Assembly: GCA_019120335.1 (NCBI GenBank) | Contig: DWVH01000058.1 | Span: 1 to 37,689 of the forward strand | Length of the DNA stretch: 37,689 bases | Direction of reading: 5' to 3' | Origin: Candidatus Enterococcus stercoripullorum | GTDB taxonomy: Bacteria; Bacillota; Bacilli; Lactobacillales; Enterococcaceae | Part shown: positions 25,443-32,942 of the stretch, one piece after another | Position numbering within the stretch: the first letter of the stretch is position 1 | Layout of the letters: each line of letters opens with the position of its first letter | Made by a program: the position numbers and the translations under genes | Notes under the pieces: generated by a model | What the model was told of the DNA's origin: nothing | Databases searched by the model: none | What the model saw: only the letters and a program-made list of their open reading frames with translations

Positions 25443-26231
25443 CTATTCTTTCATAACCAAATATTTTTTCTTCATCCACATAAAACCTGCACTTAAACTT
25501 GATAACATTATTCCTAATGCTACTAGCAGTACATTTCCTTTGTTAGATACACCTGTTTTAGGTAATACTTTCTTTGTTCCATCAGCGCTAGTGATTTCAA
25601 TGTTGCCACTTGGTAATTTTTTATATTGTACATTTGCCACTTCCAACCCTTTATCTGTTTGTGTATAAGGAACACCATCTTTTACCGCTACAATTTTAGT
25701 CCCATTGTCAGCGACAACTGGTTTAGTCGGAGTAGGTACGTTTGTAATTTCTTTTGGATTCGTTGTAATCACTGGCGTTGTTTGCGTACCTTTATCATCC
25801 ACTTTTCCTGATTCATCAATCGTGACAGTCACTTCTTTTTCTGGTTCAGCCGACTTTTCAGCTTCTTTTTCTGTAGACGCTGGTTGTTCTGGCTTAGTTT
25901 CTGAGTTTTCTATAGAAGTGCTTGTCGATTCTTTATCTGGCTTACTTTCTGAAGTTTCAGTCGAAGGTAATTCACTTGGTAAATCTTCACTTGGCATTGA
26001 TGGTTCTGTTTGTGTACCACCTTCAGATGTACTTGGTGTTGTAGTCGTCGCGCTAGTAGTTTCTTCTACTGGATTACTAGGTAACTCTGACGGTAATTCC
26101 TCACTAGGTAACGTTGACTCATCCGCATGTACTTGTGATACTGTACCAGCTACTAAAGCTACACCTAATAGACAACTTGCTAAACCTATTCCTGCGATTT
26201 TTCTTAATGCGTATTTTTGTTTTTGTTTCAT
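25443..26231 (-). CDS. LPXTG-anchored surface protein
   Basis: 262 residues. A YSIRK-like signal peptide (KYALRKIAGIGLASCLLG, cleavage after VHA near 36) precedes a mature chain of Ser, Thr, Pro and Glu of low complexity. Two copies of a (L/M)PSE(E/D)LPSELPS unit stand near 41-53 and 78-90. A small folded stretch (about 175-225, KIVAVKDGVPYTQTDKG) precedes the sorting signal LPKTG (about 229-233), hydrophobic span and basic tail (MKKKYLVMKE). Sortase A would attach it to peptidoglycan. Its place in a transfer operon parallels the PrgA/B/C surface proteins of enterococcal conjugative plasmids, so a role in mating-pair contact is plausible. AGGAGG lies 7 bases upstream, within a repeated leader. 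Confidence 0.85.
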   Translation of the reverse strand: MKQKQKYALRKIAGIGLASCLLGVALVAGTVSQVHADESTLPSEELPSELPSNPVEETTSATTTTPSTSEGGTQTEPSMPSEDLPSELPSTETSESKPDKESTSTSIENSETKPEQPASTEKEAEKSAEPEKEVTVTIDESGKVDDKGTQTTPVITTNPKEITNVPTPTKPVVADNGTKIVAVKDGVPYTQTDKGLEVANVQYKKLPSGNIEITSADGTKKVLPKTGVSNKGNVLLVALGIMLSSLSAGFMWMKKKYLVMKE

Positions 26232-26235
26232 AATA

Positions 26236-26270
26236 GTTTTCCTCCTAAATTTGTATATAAAAAATAAGCC
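26236..26270. repeat. 35-bp leader repeat, copy 1
   Basis: Identical at 34 of 35 positions to 27219-27253. It carries the AGGAGG ribosome-binding site of the LPXTG gene and the AT-rich leader before it. Just upstream on the minus strand an AAGC...GGCTT stem is conserved in shape in both copies. Confidence 0.8.
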
Positions 26271-26307
26271 TTTGTAAAAAACAAAAGCTTAAATCGTTTG
26301 ACAGTTA

Positions 26308-27039
26308 CTATAAATATTTTGTTGTAAACTCAATATACTGTTTGGCAGATTGACTTCTAAAAATATTAAGTTTTCCTATGGTAAATGAATAATTCTCTGA
26401 ATTTAAAAAATAATAAAACCAGTAAAATATAGGATACATCCTTTTTACCAAAACTTTTCCATTTTTTAAATTTAATTCATTTAGTTTAATAAGGGTATTT
26501 TGTTCAGGTAATCGATAGGGAAGATTATTAATAATACTACACTTATTACACGTACCATAAAACCTACAAACACTAGGTCGATCTTGATAAATTGAACATC
26601 GTCCATTCTCTAAAAAAATACATGGTAATCCATTACCTGCTTGAATATTAGAATCTAAATCTCTTAAAAGATCATAAACAGTCATTCTAGAATTATAAAA
26701 ATCTAATTGACTTACAAACTCTGGGTATCTCGCCTTCATTTCCCTATATACTTCATTTGATTTTAAAATATACTTTCTTATTAAGGCATTTCCTCCCTTT
26801 CGTTGCAAAGAATCAAGAATCACAAAAAACTCATTCTCTGATATAGGAAAATAATCAGAACAACATTCAGAACAATTTACAGGACAATTTATTCTACCTT
26901 TTTGCTTACTAACTGCTTCATCAAAATTATTTCTAGCGCAATAAATTTCTGCTAAAAGGCTGTTGTCTGAAACATCTCTGTGACATTTTTTCTTTTTCTT
27001 GCCACTTCCACAAAAACATAATGAATTAACCGAAGCCAT
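26308..27039 (-). CDS. SEC-C / YkgJ cysteine-cluster metal-binding protein
   Basis: 243 residues with two metal-binding parts. An N-terminal SEC-C motif (CFCGSGKKKKKCH, about 8-20) is typically zinc-binding. A YkgJ-type cluster (PF03692) begins at CPVNCSECCSDYFPI (about 53-67) and continues with PCIFLENGRCSIYQDRPSVC and CNKC (about 138-165); this family is thought to bind zinc or an iron-sulfur cluster, and its reaction is unknown. The gene follows a 56-codon ORF by four bases. The two lie between duplicated leader sequences, so they look like a cassette inserted into the transfer operon. Nothing in its sequence links it to conjugation. Confidence 0.8.
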   Translation of the reverse strand: MASVNSLCFCGSGKKKKKCHRDVSDNSLLAEIYCARNNFDEAVSKQKGRINCPVNCSECCSDYFPISENEFFVILDSLQRKGGNALIRKYILKSNEVYREMKARYPEFVSQLDFYNSRMTVYDLLRDLDSNIQAGNGLPCIFLENGRCSIYQDRPSVCRFYGTCNKCSIINNLPYRLPEQNTLIKLNELNLKNGKVLVKRMYPIFYWFYYFLNSENYSFTIGKLNIFRSQSAKQYIEFTTKYL

Positions 27040-27043
27040 AAAC

Positions 27044-27214
27044 TCACCTCATATCCCTTTTTCTCCTATTATATCTCAATTCCTCCTTACTATCTATAAA
27101 TACAATAGTTGCATTTGCATTATTTTTTTGTTTTTCAATCTGTTTAGCAACATCAGCCATATAACAACACCGTATTTTTGACTGTATATTTTTTTCTCTA
27201 CCTTGTTGTACCAT
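27044..27214 (-). CDS. Small protein (56 aa) heading the YkgJ cassette
   Basis: A short ORF starting MVQQGREKNIQSKIRCC, with a very strong ribosome-binding site (AGGAGG, 8 bases before ATG 27214) and a basic C-terminus (YNRRKRDMR). It stops 4 bases before the SEC-C/YkgJ gene. I recognise no family; NATIVFIDSKEE is the most protein-like part. It may be a genuine partner of the cysteine-cluster protein or a leader allowing coupled translation. Confidence 0.5.
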   Translation of the reverse strand: MVQQGREKNIQSKIRCCYMADVAKQIEKQKNNANATIVFIDSKEELRYNRRKRDMR

Positions 27215-27218
27215 AACT

Positions 27219-27253
27219 GTTTTCCTCCTAAATTTGTATATAAAATATAAGCC
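27219..27253. repeat. 35-bp leader repeat, copy 2
   Basis: Matches 26236-26270 with one substitution. Here it provides the ribosome-binding site of the 56-aa ORF. The two copies bracket the two-gene YkgJ cassette. Confidence 0.8.
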
Positions 27254-27327
27254 AATGCTTTACACAAAGGCTTTATTTCCTCTTATTTGTTGTGATATGA
27301 TAATTTCATCTTAAAAAAGGGAAATTA

Positions 27328-28116
27328 TTAAATGTAATCAACATATTTTTCAAACATCTTTTCAAAGTTTTGTGTATCACAAATCAATTCTTTACCCGTT
27401 TTTTTCTCTCGTTGCTTGCGATAGTAGTCTTGTGCAATCTGTTTGGCGATTGCTTCCAATTCTGAATAGCGTTCTCCTAACATTTCCTCACTCAAAAAGC
27501 GACGATTTTTGAGTAAATGCAGAAAATCTTGTACAAATAATTCTTCTGACATTGTTTGATTAGATAAGGCTTGTGGGTATTTCTGAATGAATTGATTGAG
27601 CAAGTGTTTAAACAGTCTTTTCTGTTCAATTGCATTTCTACTTATTCTTAATTCAGGATAAGATTCATCTATATCTAACTTTTCAAATGCGTGCTGCACC
27701 GTATCAAATATTGTTTGCTTGACTGATTGAAAATCATCTTCCCCAAATTTACGAATCGTCAACCACTGTTTCTCTTCCAAAAATTGAATAAACAAAATCG
27801 CAAAATGCTCTTTTGTCATTACTTCTTTTTTGTGTAGTACATACAAATGTTTTCTTTCCTGAAACGAACGAATAGCCATGCCCTCTACTAAGTGACTAGG
27901 AACACCGTACCCATAGTTTTCAATAAAATCATGATAAATATAGATAGCATATCGCTTTTCTTTTTCTAACTCCTCTTTTTGTTGATCCGTTAAACCACGT
28001 TCTTTTACGCCTAAGCCACGCTTAAATACATACATGTATTCTTTAACAAATTCTTCTCTACTTAAACCGATTTTCTTTCCGTAAACCCGTTCATAATTGA
28101 TACTTGCGACCGCCAT
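27328..28116 (-). CDS. Conserved-looking ICE protein of unknown function
   Basis: 262 residues, soluble, highly charged and helical, without signal peptide or membrane span. The C-terminal part (ELEAIAKQIAQDYYRKQREKK, about 222-242) is a basic amphipathic helix. I do not recognise a domain. The ribosome-binding site GAGGTG is 5 bases before ATG 28116. It belongs to a three-gene block behind the relaxase, in the position of ICEBs1 ydcS-ydcT-yddA, whose products are also poorly understood. A role in DNA processing is possible but not shown. Confidence 0.7.
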   Translation of the reverse strand: MAVASINYERVYGKKIGLSREEFVKEYMYVFKRGLGVKERGLTDQQKEELEKEKRYAIYIYHDFIENYGYGVPSHLVEGMAIRSFQERKHLYVLHKKEVMTKEHFAILFIQFLEEKQWLTIRKFGEDDFQSVKQTIFDTVQHAFEKLDIDESYPELRISRNAIEQKRLFKHLLNQFIQKYPQALSNQTMSEELFVQDFLHLLKNRRFLSEEMLGERYSELEAIAKQIAQDYYRKQREKKTGKELICDTQNFEKMFEKYVDYI

Positions 28117-28131
28117 TTTTACACCTCTTTT

Positions 28132-28635
28132 CTAATTTCTTCTCAAATTTTCTGCTTTCCAAAATGGAAAAGTTGAAAGGATTGTTTCTCTATCTCCCAA
28201 TAAATAACGTAATTCAGCTTGTCCGGTTTCTATCAAAGAATCTTCAAAAGCCTTTGTTACTTGATAGCCATTTTTACTTGCGATATATGCCACTAAACGC
28301 AAAAAAGACTGGCGACTATTCACTTTGTCTGCCAGCTCTCTTACAATAATTTCTAAAATTGAATCGTAAATCATGGATTTAAAAATGCCATCCATCTCTT
28401 TTTTAGTGATTGCTTTTAATTGATACAATTGCTTTTTTCGTTTCATGAAATAGACTTGATAAGACTTTTCGTAATTTATCGCCCAATCGCAAATAGGCGC
28501 TTCTTTTAAAAATTGTTGCAATCTTCCCTTGTAATGATAATACAACGATTGAATCAGTTGTTTTTGTTCTTCCTGCGATTGAATTAAAGATTCATCTCTT
28601 GTATAATCACCTATCGCTATCATTAATTTCCCCAT
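28132..28635 (-). CDS. ICE protein of unknown function
   Basis: 167 helical residues with no recognisable motif (MIAIGDYTRDESLIQSQEEQ at the start, then a basic region KRKKQLYQLKAITKKEM near 95-110). A TTG overlapping the upstream stop (TTGA) at 28644 is a possible start; the ATG at 28635 with AAGG 11 bases upstream is my choice. It is 15 bases before the next gene of the block. Confidence 0.65.
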   Translation of the reverse strand: MGKLMIAIGDYTRDESLIQSQEEQKQLIQSLYYHYKGRLQQFLKEAPICDWAINYEKSYQVYFMKRKKQLYQLKAITKKEMDGIFKSMIYDSILEIIVRELADKVNSRQSFLRLVAYIASKNGYQVTKAFEDSLIETGQAELRYLLGDRETILSTFPFWKAENLRRN

Positions 28636-28640
28636 ATCTA

Positions 28641-29171
28641 TCAAACAACCTTGTCATCATATATTAGCAATGAACCCTTATACCAACTTTGATAAGAAGC
28701 CCGACCGATTTCATTTAAACGTTCGTCTAATTCTTCTACTAAAAACACCCCTTCTTTTTCTTGTTTTGGTCTTAATACCAATAACTCTTTTACTTTATCA
28801 ACCGAAATTTCTTTAAAGCGTAAAAATTCTGTTTCCCCCGTTAATAACGGATAAACATCTTCAGGTTGATAACCTTTCTTGACTGCGAAACACTCAACCG
28901 TTTGTAACCCATCAATCAGATAAAAAGTTACTAGTCCTAAATCTGTCGGATAAGTTTCTAGTTTCAACTTTTCCAATTCTGCTTTTTTTCTTTGTTGAAT
29001 TGTCAATAACCTTGTGACTTCTTCTTTCACCGAAATAATCGCTAAATCGTCTGACTGACTATCAATATAATCAAAAATCTTTTGAAATAATCGTTCACAC
29101 TTCTTCTGATATTTTTCTAATTCTTCTTCCGCATGTTTGATTTTCAAAGTTAATTCATATTGACTTACCAC
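28641..29171 (-). CDS. Coiled-coil ICE protein of unknown function
   Basis: 176 residues. The first 75 form a predicted coiled coil (LTLKIKHAEEELEKYQKKCE, then LLTIQQRKKAELEKLKLE). The rest is a small mixed domain (FYLIDGLQTVECFAVKKGY). It overlaps the relaxase stop by seven bases, so it is translationally coupled to MobT and may be an accessory protein of relaxase or plasmid-form replication. Confidence 0.7.
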   Translation of the reverse strand: MVSQYELTLKIKHAEEELEKYQKKCERLFQKIFDYIDSQSDDLAIISVKEEVTRLLTIQQRKKAELEKLKLETYPTDLGLVTFYLIDGLQTVECFAVKKGYQPEDVYPLLTGETEFLRFKEISVDKVKELLVLRPKQEKEGVFLVEELDERLNEIGRASYQSWYKGSLLIYDDKVV

Positions 29172-30448
29172 AACGCCATCACTTCACTTTCACGACCACC
29201 ATCAGACATCAACCATTCTAAATAATCTTTTTTCTTTTCATCTAATTCTGCATTCGCAATCCCTTCTTTTACATAACTATTATTCAATAAACGGTCACGT
29301 TCTGCTAAAAGTTTCAAACTAGGGAACACTTGTAATTCAAACCAGCGTTCCGTTTTATCAATCGAAAAATATTGTGGTTTCATACTAAAGCCAATTTGTT
29401 TAAATTGTCGAAATAGCCTTGCCCACCATTCATCTACTTTTAAAAAACTTTCTTGTCCTGCCCAGCATTTCTCATAAATCGTCATTTTATTATTGATAAT
29501 ACCAGCGCCTATCTCACCTAGCTTTTTCCCTTGCAAGAATAAATCCACCGCTTGTTTTGCTTTTTCATGCATTAAACGAATTTCAAATCGGTTATAAATC
29601 CCATATTCAATCAAAGCGTCTATCACATCTAGTCGATTTTTCCTTGCTAACTCATAGCGTTTTTCATAAAAGTTAAAATGCACTTCTGATTGACGACTCC
29701 CAAAGTAAATACTAAAGCCTTCCTCATCCAATGCACCACTATCATCATTTCCATAATCCCCATTAATGCAACGAACCCGCTTAAAAGAAGTTTTCAACAA
29801 ACCTTCCCTGCGCTTTTGTTGCAACGAATACAAGTCATAGTGATCTTCCAATTCTGAATACCACATTTCATCTAAGGCAATATCAAATCGTGTACATTGG
29901 ACTCTGCTATATAACTTGTTGACATTGCCTTGATTTTTCCAAACTTCTCTCAACCACTGATACCAGTCAGAATTTCTTTCCATCAGTAACATTTCATACT
30001 CACGACATCCAGTCCCAGACATCTGCACTAGCACGTTGTTACTTTCTGTTTTGTCATTATGATAAAATACCCAAATATTGCCACGATAGGCGATTCTATC
30101 GTATTGATACAACCCAGTTTCTCTAATGGCAAATTCTTTATAATCCATACCTAGCACTTTTTCAATAATGGTTTTAGGCGTGGTATGAAAGAACGATAAT
30201 CGCAAGTAGTCAATCATAGCCCTCAACGGAACATCACTTTCATAATAGGTCCGAAAAAATGTTTTTACCTCATGTTCAAATTCAGGTGGTATCGGTCGTT
30301 CCCCACGTTCCATCTGACTTAAATATTGTTGTGAAATATTAAAAATGTTCGCAAATTGTTGTTGCTTCATCGGTTTTACGTTGCCAGCACTGTCTTTACG
30401 TGTGCTAAATTCTAACCGATACCTTTTTAATTCTGCCCCATCCATCAT
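29165..30448 (-). CDS. MobT relaxase (Orf20/NicK type, Rep_trans family)
   Basis: 427 residues. An N-terminal HTH (about 28-50; QQQFANIFNISQQYLSQMER) is followed by the MobT/Rep_trans catalytic domain. It carries the metal-binding stretch CTRFDIALDEM (about 180-190), the tyrosine-containing FNFYEKRYELAR (about 257-268), which should hold the nicking tyrosine, and RFEIRLMHEKAK. It nicks oriT and pilots the single strand; relatives also start rolling-circle replication of the excised element. A GTG at 30478 is in frame, but GAGG lies 8 bases before ATG 30448, so I use that. oriT is directly upstream, as in Tn916 between orf20 and orf21. Confidence 0.92.
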   Translation of the reverse strand: MMDGAELKRYRLEFSTRKDSAGNVKPMKQQQFANIFNISQQYLSQMERGERPIPPEFEHEVKTFFRTYYESDVPLRAMIDYLRLSFFHTTPKTIIEKVLGMDYKEFAIRETGLYQYDRIAYRGNIWVFYHNDKTESNNVLVQMSGTGCREYEMLLMERNSDWYQWLREVWKNQGNVNKLYSRVQCTRFDIALDEMWYSELEDHYDLYSLQQKRREGLLKTSFKRVRCINGDYGNDDSGALDEEGFSIYFGSRQSEVHFNFYEKRYELARKNRLDVIDALIEYGIYNRFEIRLMHEKAKQAVDLFLQGKKLGEIGAGIINNKMTIYEKCWAGQESFLKVDEWWARLFRQFKQIGFSMKPQYFSIDKTERWFELQVFPSLKLLAERDRLLNNSYVKEGIANAELDEKKKDYLEWLMSDGGRESEVMALW

Positions 30449-30479
30449 CTTTTTAACCTCGCTTTCATTTAATAACACT

Positions 30480-30841
30480 TCAAAAATCTACGATTTTTTC
30501 AGACGTATTGATAAATCAATGTTTATCGCTTTGTAGTAAGAAATCAACCTACTTTTACTACAAGTTTTCAAATTCTCAACCCCTTGTCTTTCAAGGGGGC
30601 TATCGTCTTTTTTTCTTTTGTTTTTTTAATTAGCCCACCTATTAGAGGTGGTGGGCTATTCAGACAAGGGTGGCGCTCGTACCTCACGCCACCCTTGTCT
30701 ACCATGCTTGCTTAAATGGGCATTAGCGGGTACACACCCGCCTTATTCGCTACGCAGGCGGGTGTGTACCCTCCACGCCCAAAGCGCATGGCAACTTTGT
30801 TGAAAAATAGCCTCACTCCACCTCTAATAGGCGGTCACATA
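30480..30841. other. oriT region, palindrome-rich
   Basis: A 362-bp gap between the relaxase gene and the coupling-protein block, far richer in GC and dyads than its surroundings. Arms AGACAAGGGTGGCG (30662-30675) and CGCCACCCTTGTCT (30687-30700) pair perfectly. A 15-base pair of arms, GGGTACACACCCGCC (30728-30742) and GGCGGGTGTGTACCC (30757-30771), is enclosed by TGGGC/GCCCA; each arm can also fold on itself (GCGGGT-ACAC-ACCCGC). Smaller hairpins lie at 30531-30563, 30580-30598 and 30632-30657. A 17-base sequence at 30635-30651 recurs inverted with one mismatch at 30818-30834 and frames the two large hairpins. Position and structure fit a Tn916-type oriT, possibly with a single-strand origin. 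The nick site cannot be placed by eye. Confidence 0.75.
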
Positions 30842-31150
30842 CTATAAAATTTGACTTTCAAAGTCGGTATACTCCCGATACTTTTCAGGATCAAACAACT
30901 TATAAATCGCTAAACGCATAGGCAATAAATCTAATTCACGAATTCGTCTTAACTCCGTTAATACTGGAATTTCTTCTTCTGTTAAAAAAACTTGATTGAC
31001 TTTATTGCTATGATAAAACATTGTCTTTCGATAAAAACGATAAGAGGTTTCTCTCTCAATAGCTTTGATATATCCATGTAAAGTACGTTCAGGCATATTA
31101 ATGATTTTAGATGCCGTACTCACCCGATAAAATTTCTTTTTCTCTGCCAT
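30842..31150 (-). CDS. Small MerR-like HTH protein next to oriT
   Basis: 102 residues. The N-terminal YRVSTASKIINMPERTLHGYIKAIE (quoted in part: STASKIINMPERTLHGYI) is a MerR/excisionase-like HTH, and a wing-like basic stretch (YRFYRKTMF) follows; the C-terminal half is helical. A GTG at 31162 forms part of the GGAGGTG ribosome-binding site, so the ATG at 31150 is the start. The gene lies directly beside the outer oriT repeat and before the relaxase, so it may be an oriT-binding accessory protein that shapes DNA for nicking, or a local regulator. Homologous small ICE proteins have been proposed as relaxosome accessories, but I cannot confirm orthology. Confidence 0.75.
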   Translation of the reverse strand: MAEKKKFYRVSTASKIINMPERTLHGYIKAIERETSYRFYRKTMFYHSNKVNQVFLTEEEIPVLTELRRIRELDLLPMRLAIYKLFDPEKYREYTDFESQIL

Positions 31151-31171
31151 TGCTTTTGTCACCTCCTTTAT

Positions 31172-32647
31172 TTATAAAATCTCAATCTCATCTTCTTTTG
31201 GTAATACTTTTGCTGTTGATTCATCTAATGATTGATTCATAAATTCCTCTGCCAGCAAATCTAAATCTTTTTCAGATAAAACTTCCTCTTGATTGTTTTC
31301 TTCCTTTGTTTCTTCCGTTACATTTTCTTCACCAATCATACTAGTAAATGTATGAAAAGCATTTTGAAAATCAAAGTCACTAGGAACGAATGGTGCATAA
31401 AATTCTTGTGGTGTTCCTGCACCTTCATAGATGTAACCACGACCTTTTAAATTCTTGTTGTAAAATACTTTGTTTTTATGCTCATCACCAAACGTCATAG
31501 TGTACCCATGTGTTGATAATTTTCCTAATGAAACACGATAACCTAAATTATCTCGCACACCACTAGGAAACATTTCAGCGTCTGGTCTTTGTGTTGCAAT
31601 AATTAAAAAGACACCTGCTTGTCGTCCTTTCAATACAATTTGCTTCACATAATTACCTACTTGTTCTTTTTGTCTATAATCCAACATAGAATAAAAAGCA
31701 CCCCATTCATCAAAAATGACAAAATGCGGTGGTAACCCATAATAGGCATAATTTTTACCCGATTGATAATTGTCCAACTCTTTAATATTGATGTAGCGTT
31801 CTTCCATTAAATCCCATGCACGCTTTAAACAGTCAGACATTTCATCTACAGTTTTATAAAATACATGACCTCTAAATGCGGGATAATCTTCTAAATCTGC
31901 TAAATCCGATTTCTTAGGGTCACAAATATCAATTGTTGCAACTTTTAAAAATGCTAAAATCAAAGAAAAGATAAAATATGTTTTACCTCCACCTGTTCCA
32001 CCAGTAATCAGCATATGCGGAATTTCATCAAATCTCCACTTGATATGTTTCATCAACTGAATAGAACTTTTAGTTGCAACACACTCTTGAATAGTAATCC
32101 GATTCTGTTCTACATTCGTTGTATAGACAAACTTTACAAAACCAAATTCTCTGATTTCTTCTGTTAAATCCGCTAAAAATATTTCTTCTAACAATTTACC
32201 AGCTTTCAAAAATCGGTCATGGTGCTTTCCGCCCTTTGTTTCAAAAGATACACTCATTTCTGTTTCTTTTAAACGAAAGTAAACTTTCGGAAACTTTAAA
32301 CGGTCTTTTCCTTGACTGTTTTTTTTATATTCTACCCACCCCTGGTCAACTAACATATTGGCTAAAATATCTAAATATTGCACTCTTAATAAGATGCCGT
32401 TGCTCATCTTTTTTGCTTGCATAAAAGCATACACTACAACATTACTAGCAACTAAACCCAAAATAGGCAAACCAATAGCAATAAAATAGTTACTAATTGT
32501 TACTGGTGATTGTGTAACTAATGTCGGATAAGATACAAAATAAATAAACAAGCCTATAATGACTAAAAATGGCAACAACAATAAACCATGAAAAATTAGC
32601 CATAAATAGCGATAAATTGGCAGGATACGCCACCCTCTTTTGTTCAT
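31172..32647 (-). CDS. FtsK/SpoIIIE-type coupling protein (TcpA/Orf21/ConQ)
   Basis: 491 residues. Two N-terminal membrane spans (about 15-40 and 52-75) are followed by a cytoplasmic FtsK-like ATPase with Walker A GGTGGGKT (216-223), the family's IDICDPKKSDL stretch (about 239-249) and Walker B FVIFDEW (309-315). GRQAGVFLIIATQRPD is the conserved arginine-containing motif. It connects the relaxase-DNA complex to the mating channel. An acidic C-terminal tail (about 430-491, rich in Glu) may bind partners. It follows the PC4-like gene by 13 bases. Confidence 0.93.
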   Translation of the reverse strand: MNKRGWRILPIYRYLWLIFHGLLLLPFLVIIGLFIYFVSYPTLVTQSPVTISNYFIAIGLPILGLVASNVVVYAFMQAKKMSNGILLRVQYLDILANMLVDQGWVEYKKNSQGKDRLKFPKVYFRLKETEMSVSFETKGGKHHDRFLKAGKLLEEIFLADLTEEIREFGFVKFVYTTNVEQNRITIQECVATKSSIQLMKHIKWRFDEIPHMLITGGTGGGKTYFIFSLILAFLKVATIDICDPKKSDLADLEDYPAFRGHVFYKTVDEMSDCLKRAWDLMEERYINIKELDNYQSGKNYAYYGLPPHFVIFDEWGAFYSMLDYRQKEQVGNYVKQIVLKGRQAGVFLIIATQRPDAEMFPSGVRDNLGYRVSLGKLSTHGYTMTFGDEHKNKVFYNKNLKGRGYIYEGAGTPQEFYAPFVPSDFDFQNAFHTFTSMIGEENVTEETKEENNQEEVLSEKDLDLLAEEFMNQSLDESTAKVLPKEDEIEIL

Positions 32648-32660
32648 ACTACTACCTCAT

Positions 32661-32918
32661 CTACACAAAAGATTCATTTTCCACTACATGATAATTTTCT
32701 AAAGGTAAACGATTCAGCAAATCTTTCAATGCGTATATTTCTTCCAATGTTAAAGTTACGCCTTTTTTCATGTTTTCATGTTCTTCATCCCATAATCGAA
32801 TATCAAATTTAGGCTCCCGATTATTCCAACTTACCAGCGTTAACTCTTTTGTCCAACCTTGCGGACTAGGCTTTGATAATGCACCTAAGACTTCTTTAAT
32901 CTCAAAACTAAATGCCAT
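32661..32918 (-). CDS. YdbC/PC4-like single-strand DNA-binding protein
   Basis: 85 residues matching YdbC-type PC4 (p15) domains: FSFEIKEVLGALS, then GWTKELTLVSWNNREPKFDIRLWDE (in part WTKELTLVSWNNREPKFDIR) and a C-terminal helix (LTLEEIYALKDLLNRLP). These proteins bind single-stranded DNA as dimers, which suits a conjugative element that moves and replicates as a single strand. The open frame extends 5 codons upstream to a GTG that is really the GTGAGG ribosome-binding site, so ATG 32918 is the start. Confidence 0.88.
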   Translation of the reverse strand: MAFSFEIKEVLGALSKPSPQGWTKELTLVSWNNREPKFDIRLWDEEHENMKKGVTLTLEEIYALKDLLNRLPLENYHVVENESFV

Positions 32919-32942
32919 TTCTTTATTCCTCACTTCTATTTT

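Noticed and set aside
25705-26277. 190-codon plus-strand ORF opposite the LPXTG gene
   Set aside because: It is the antisense reading of a Ser/Thr/Pro/Glu-rich coding region, with low-complexity Val/Ser/Gly content and no credible ribosome-binding site. The minus-strand gene has a signal peptide and sorting signal.
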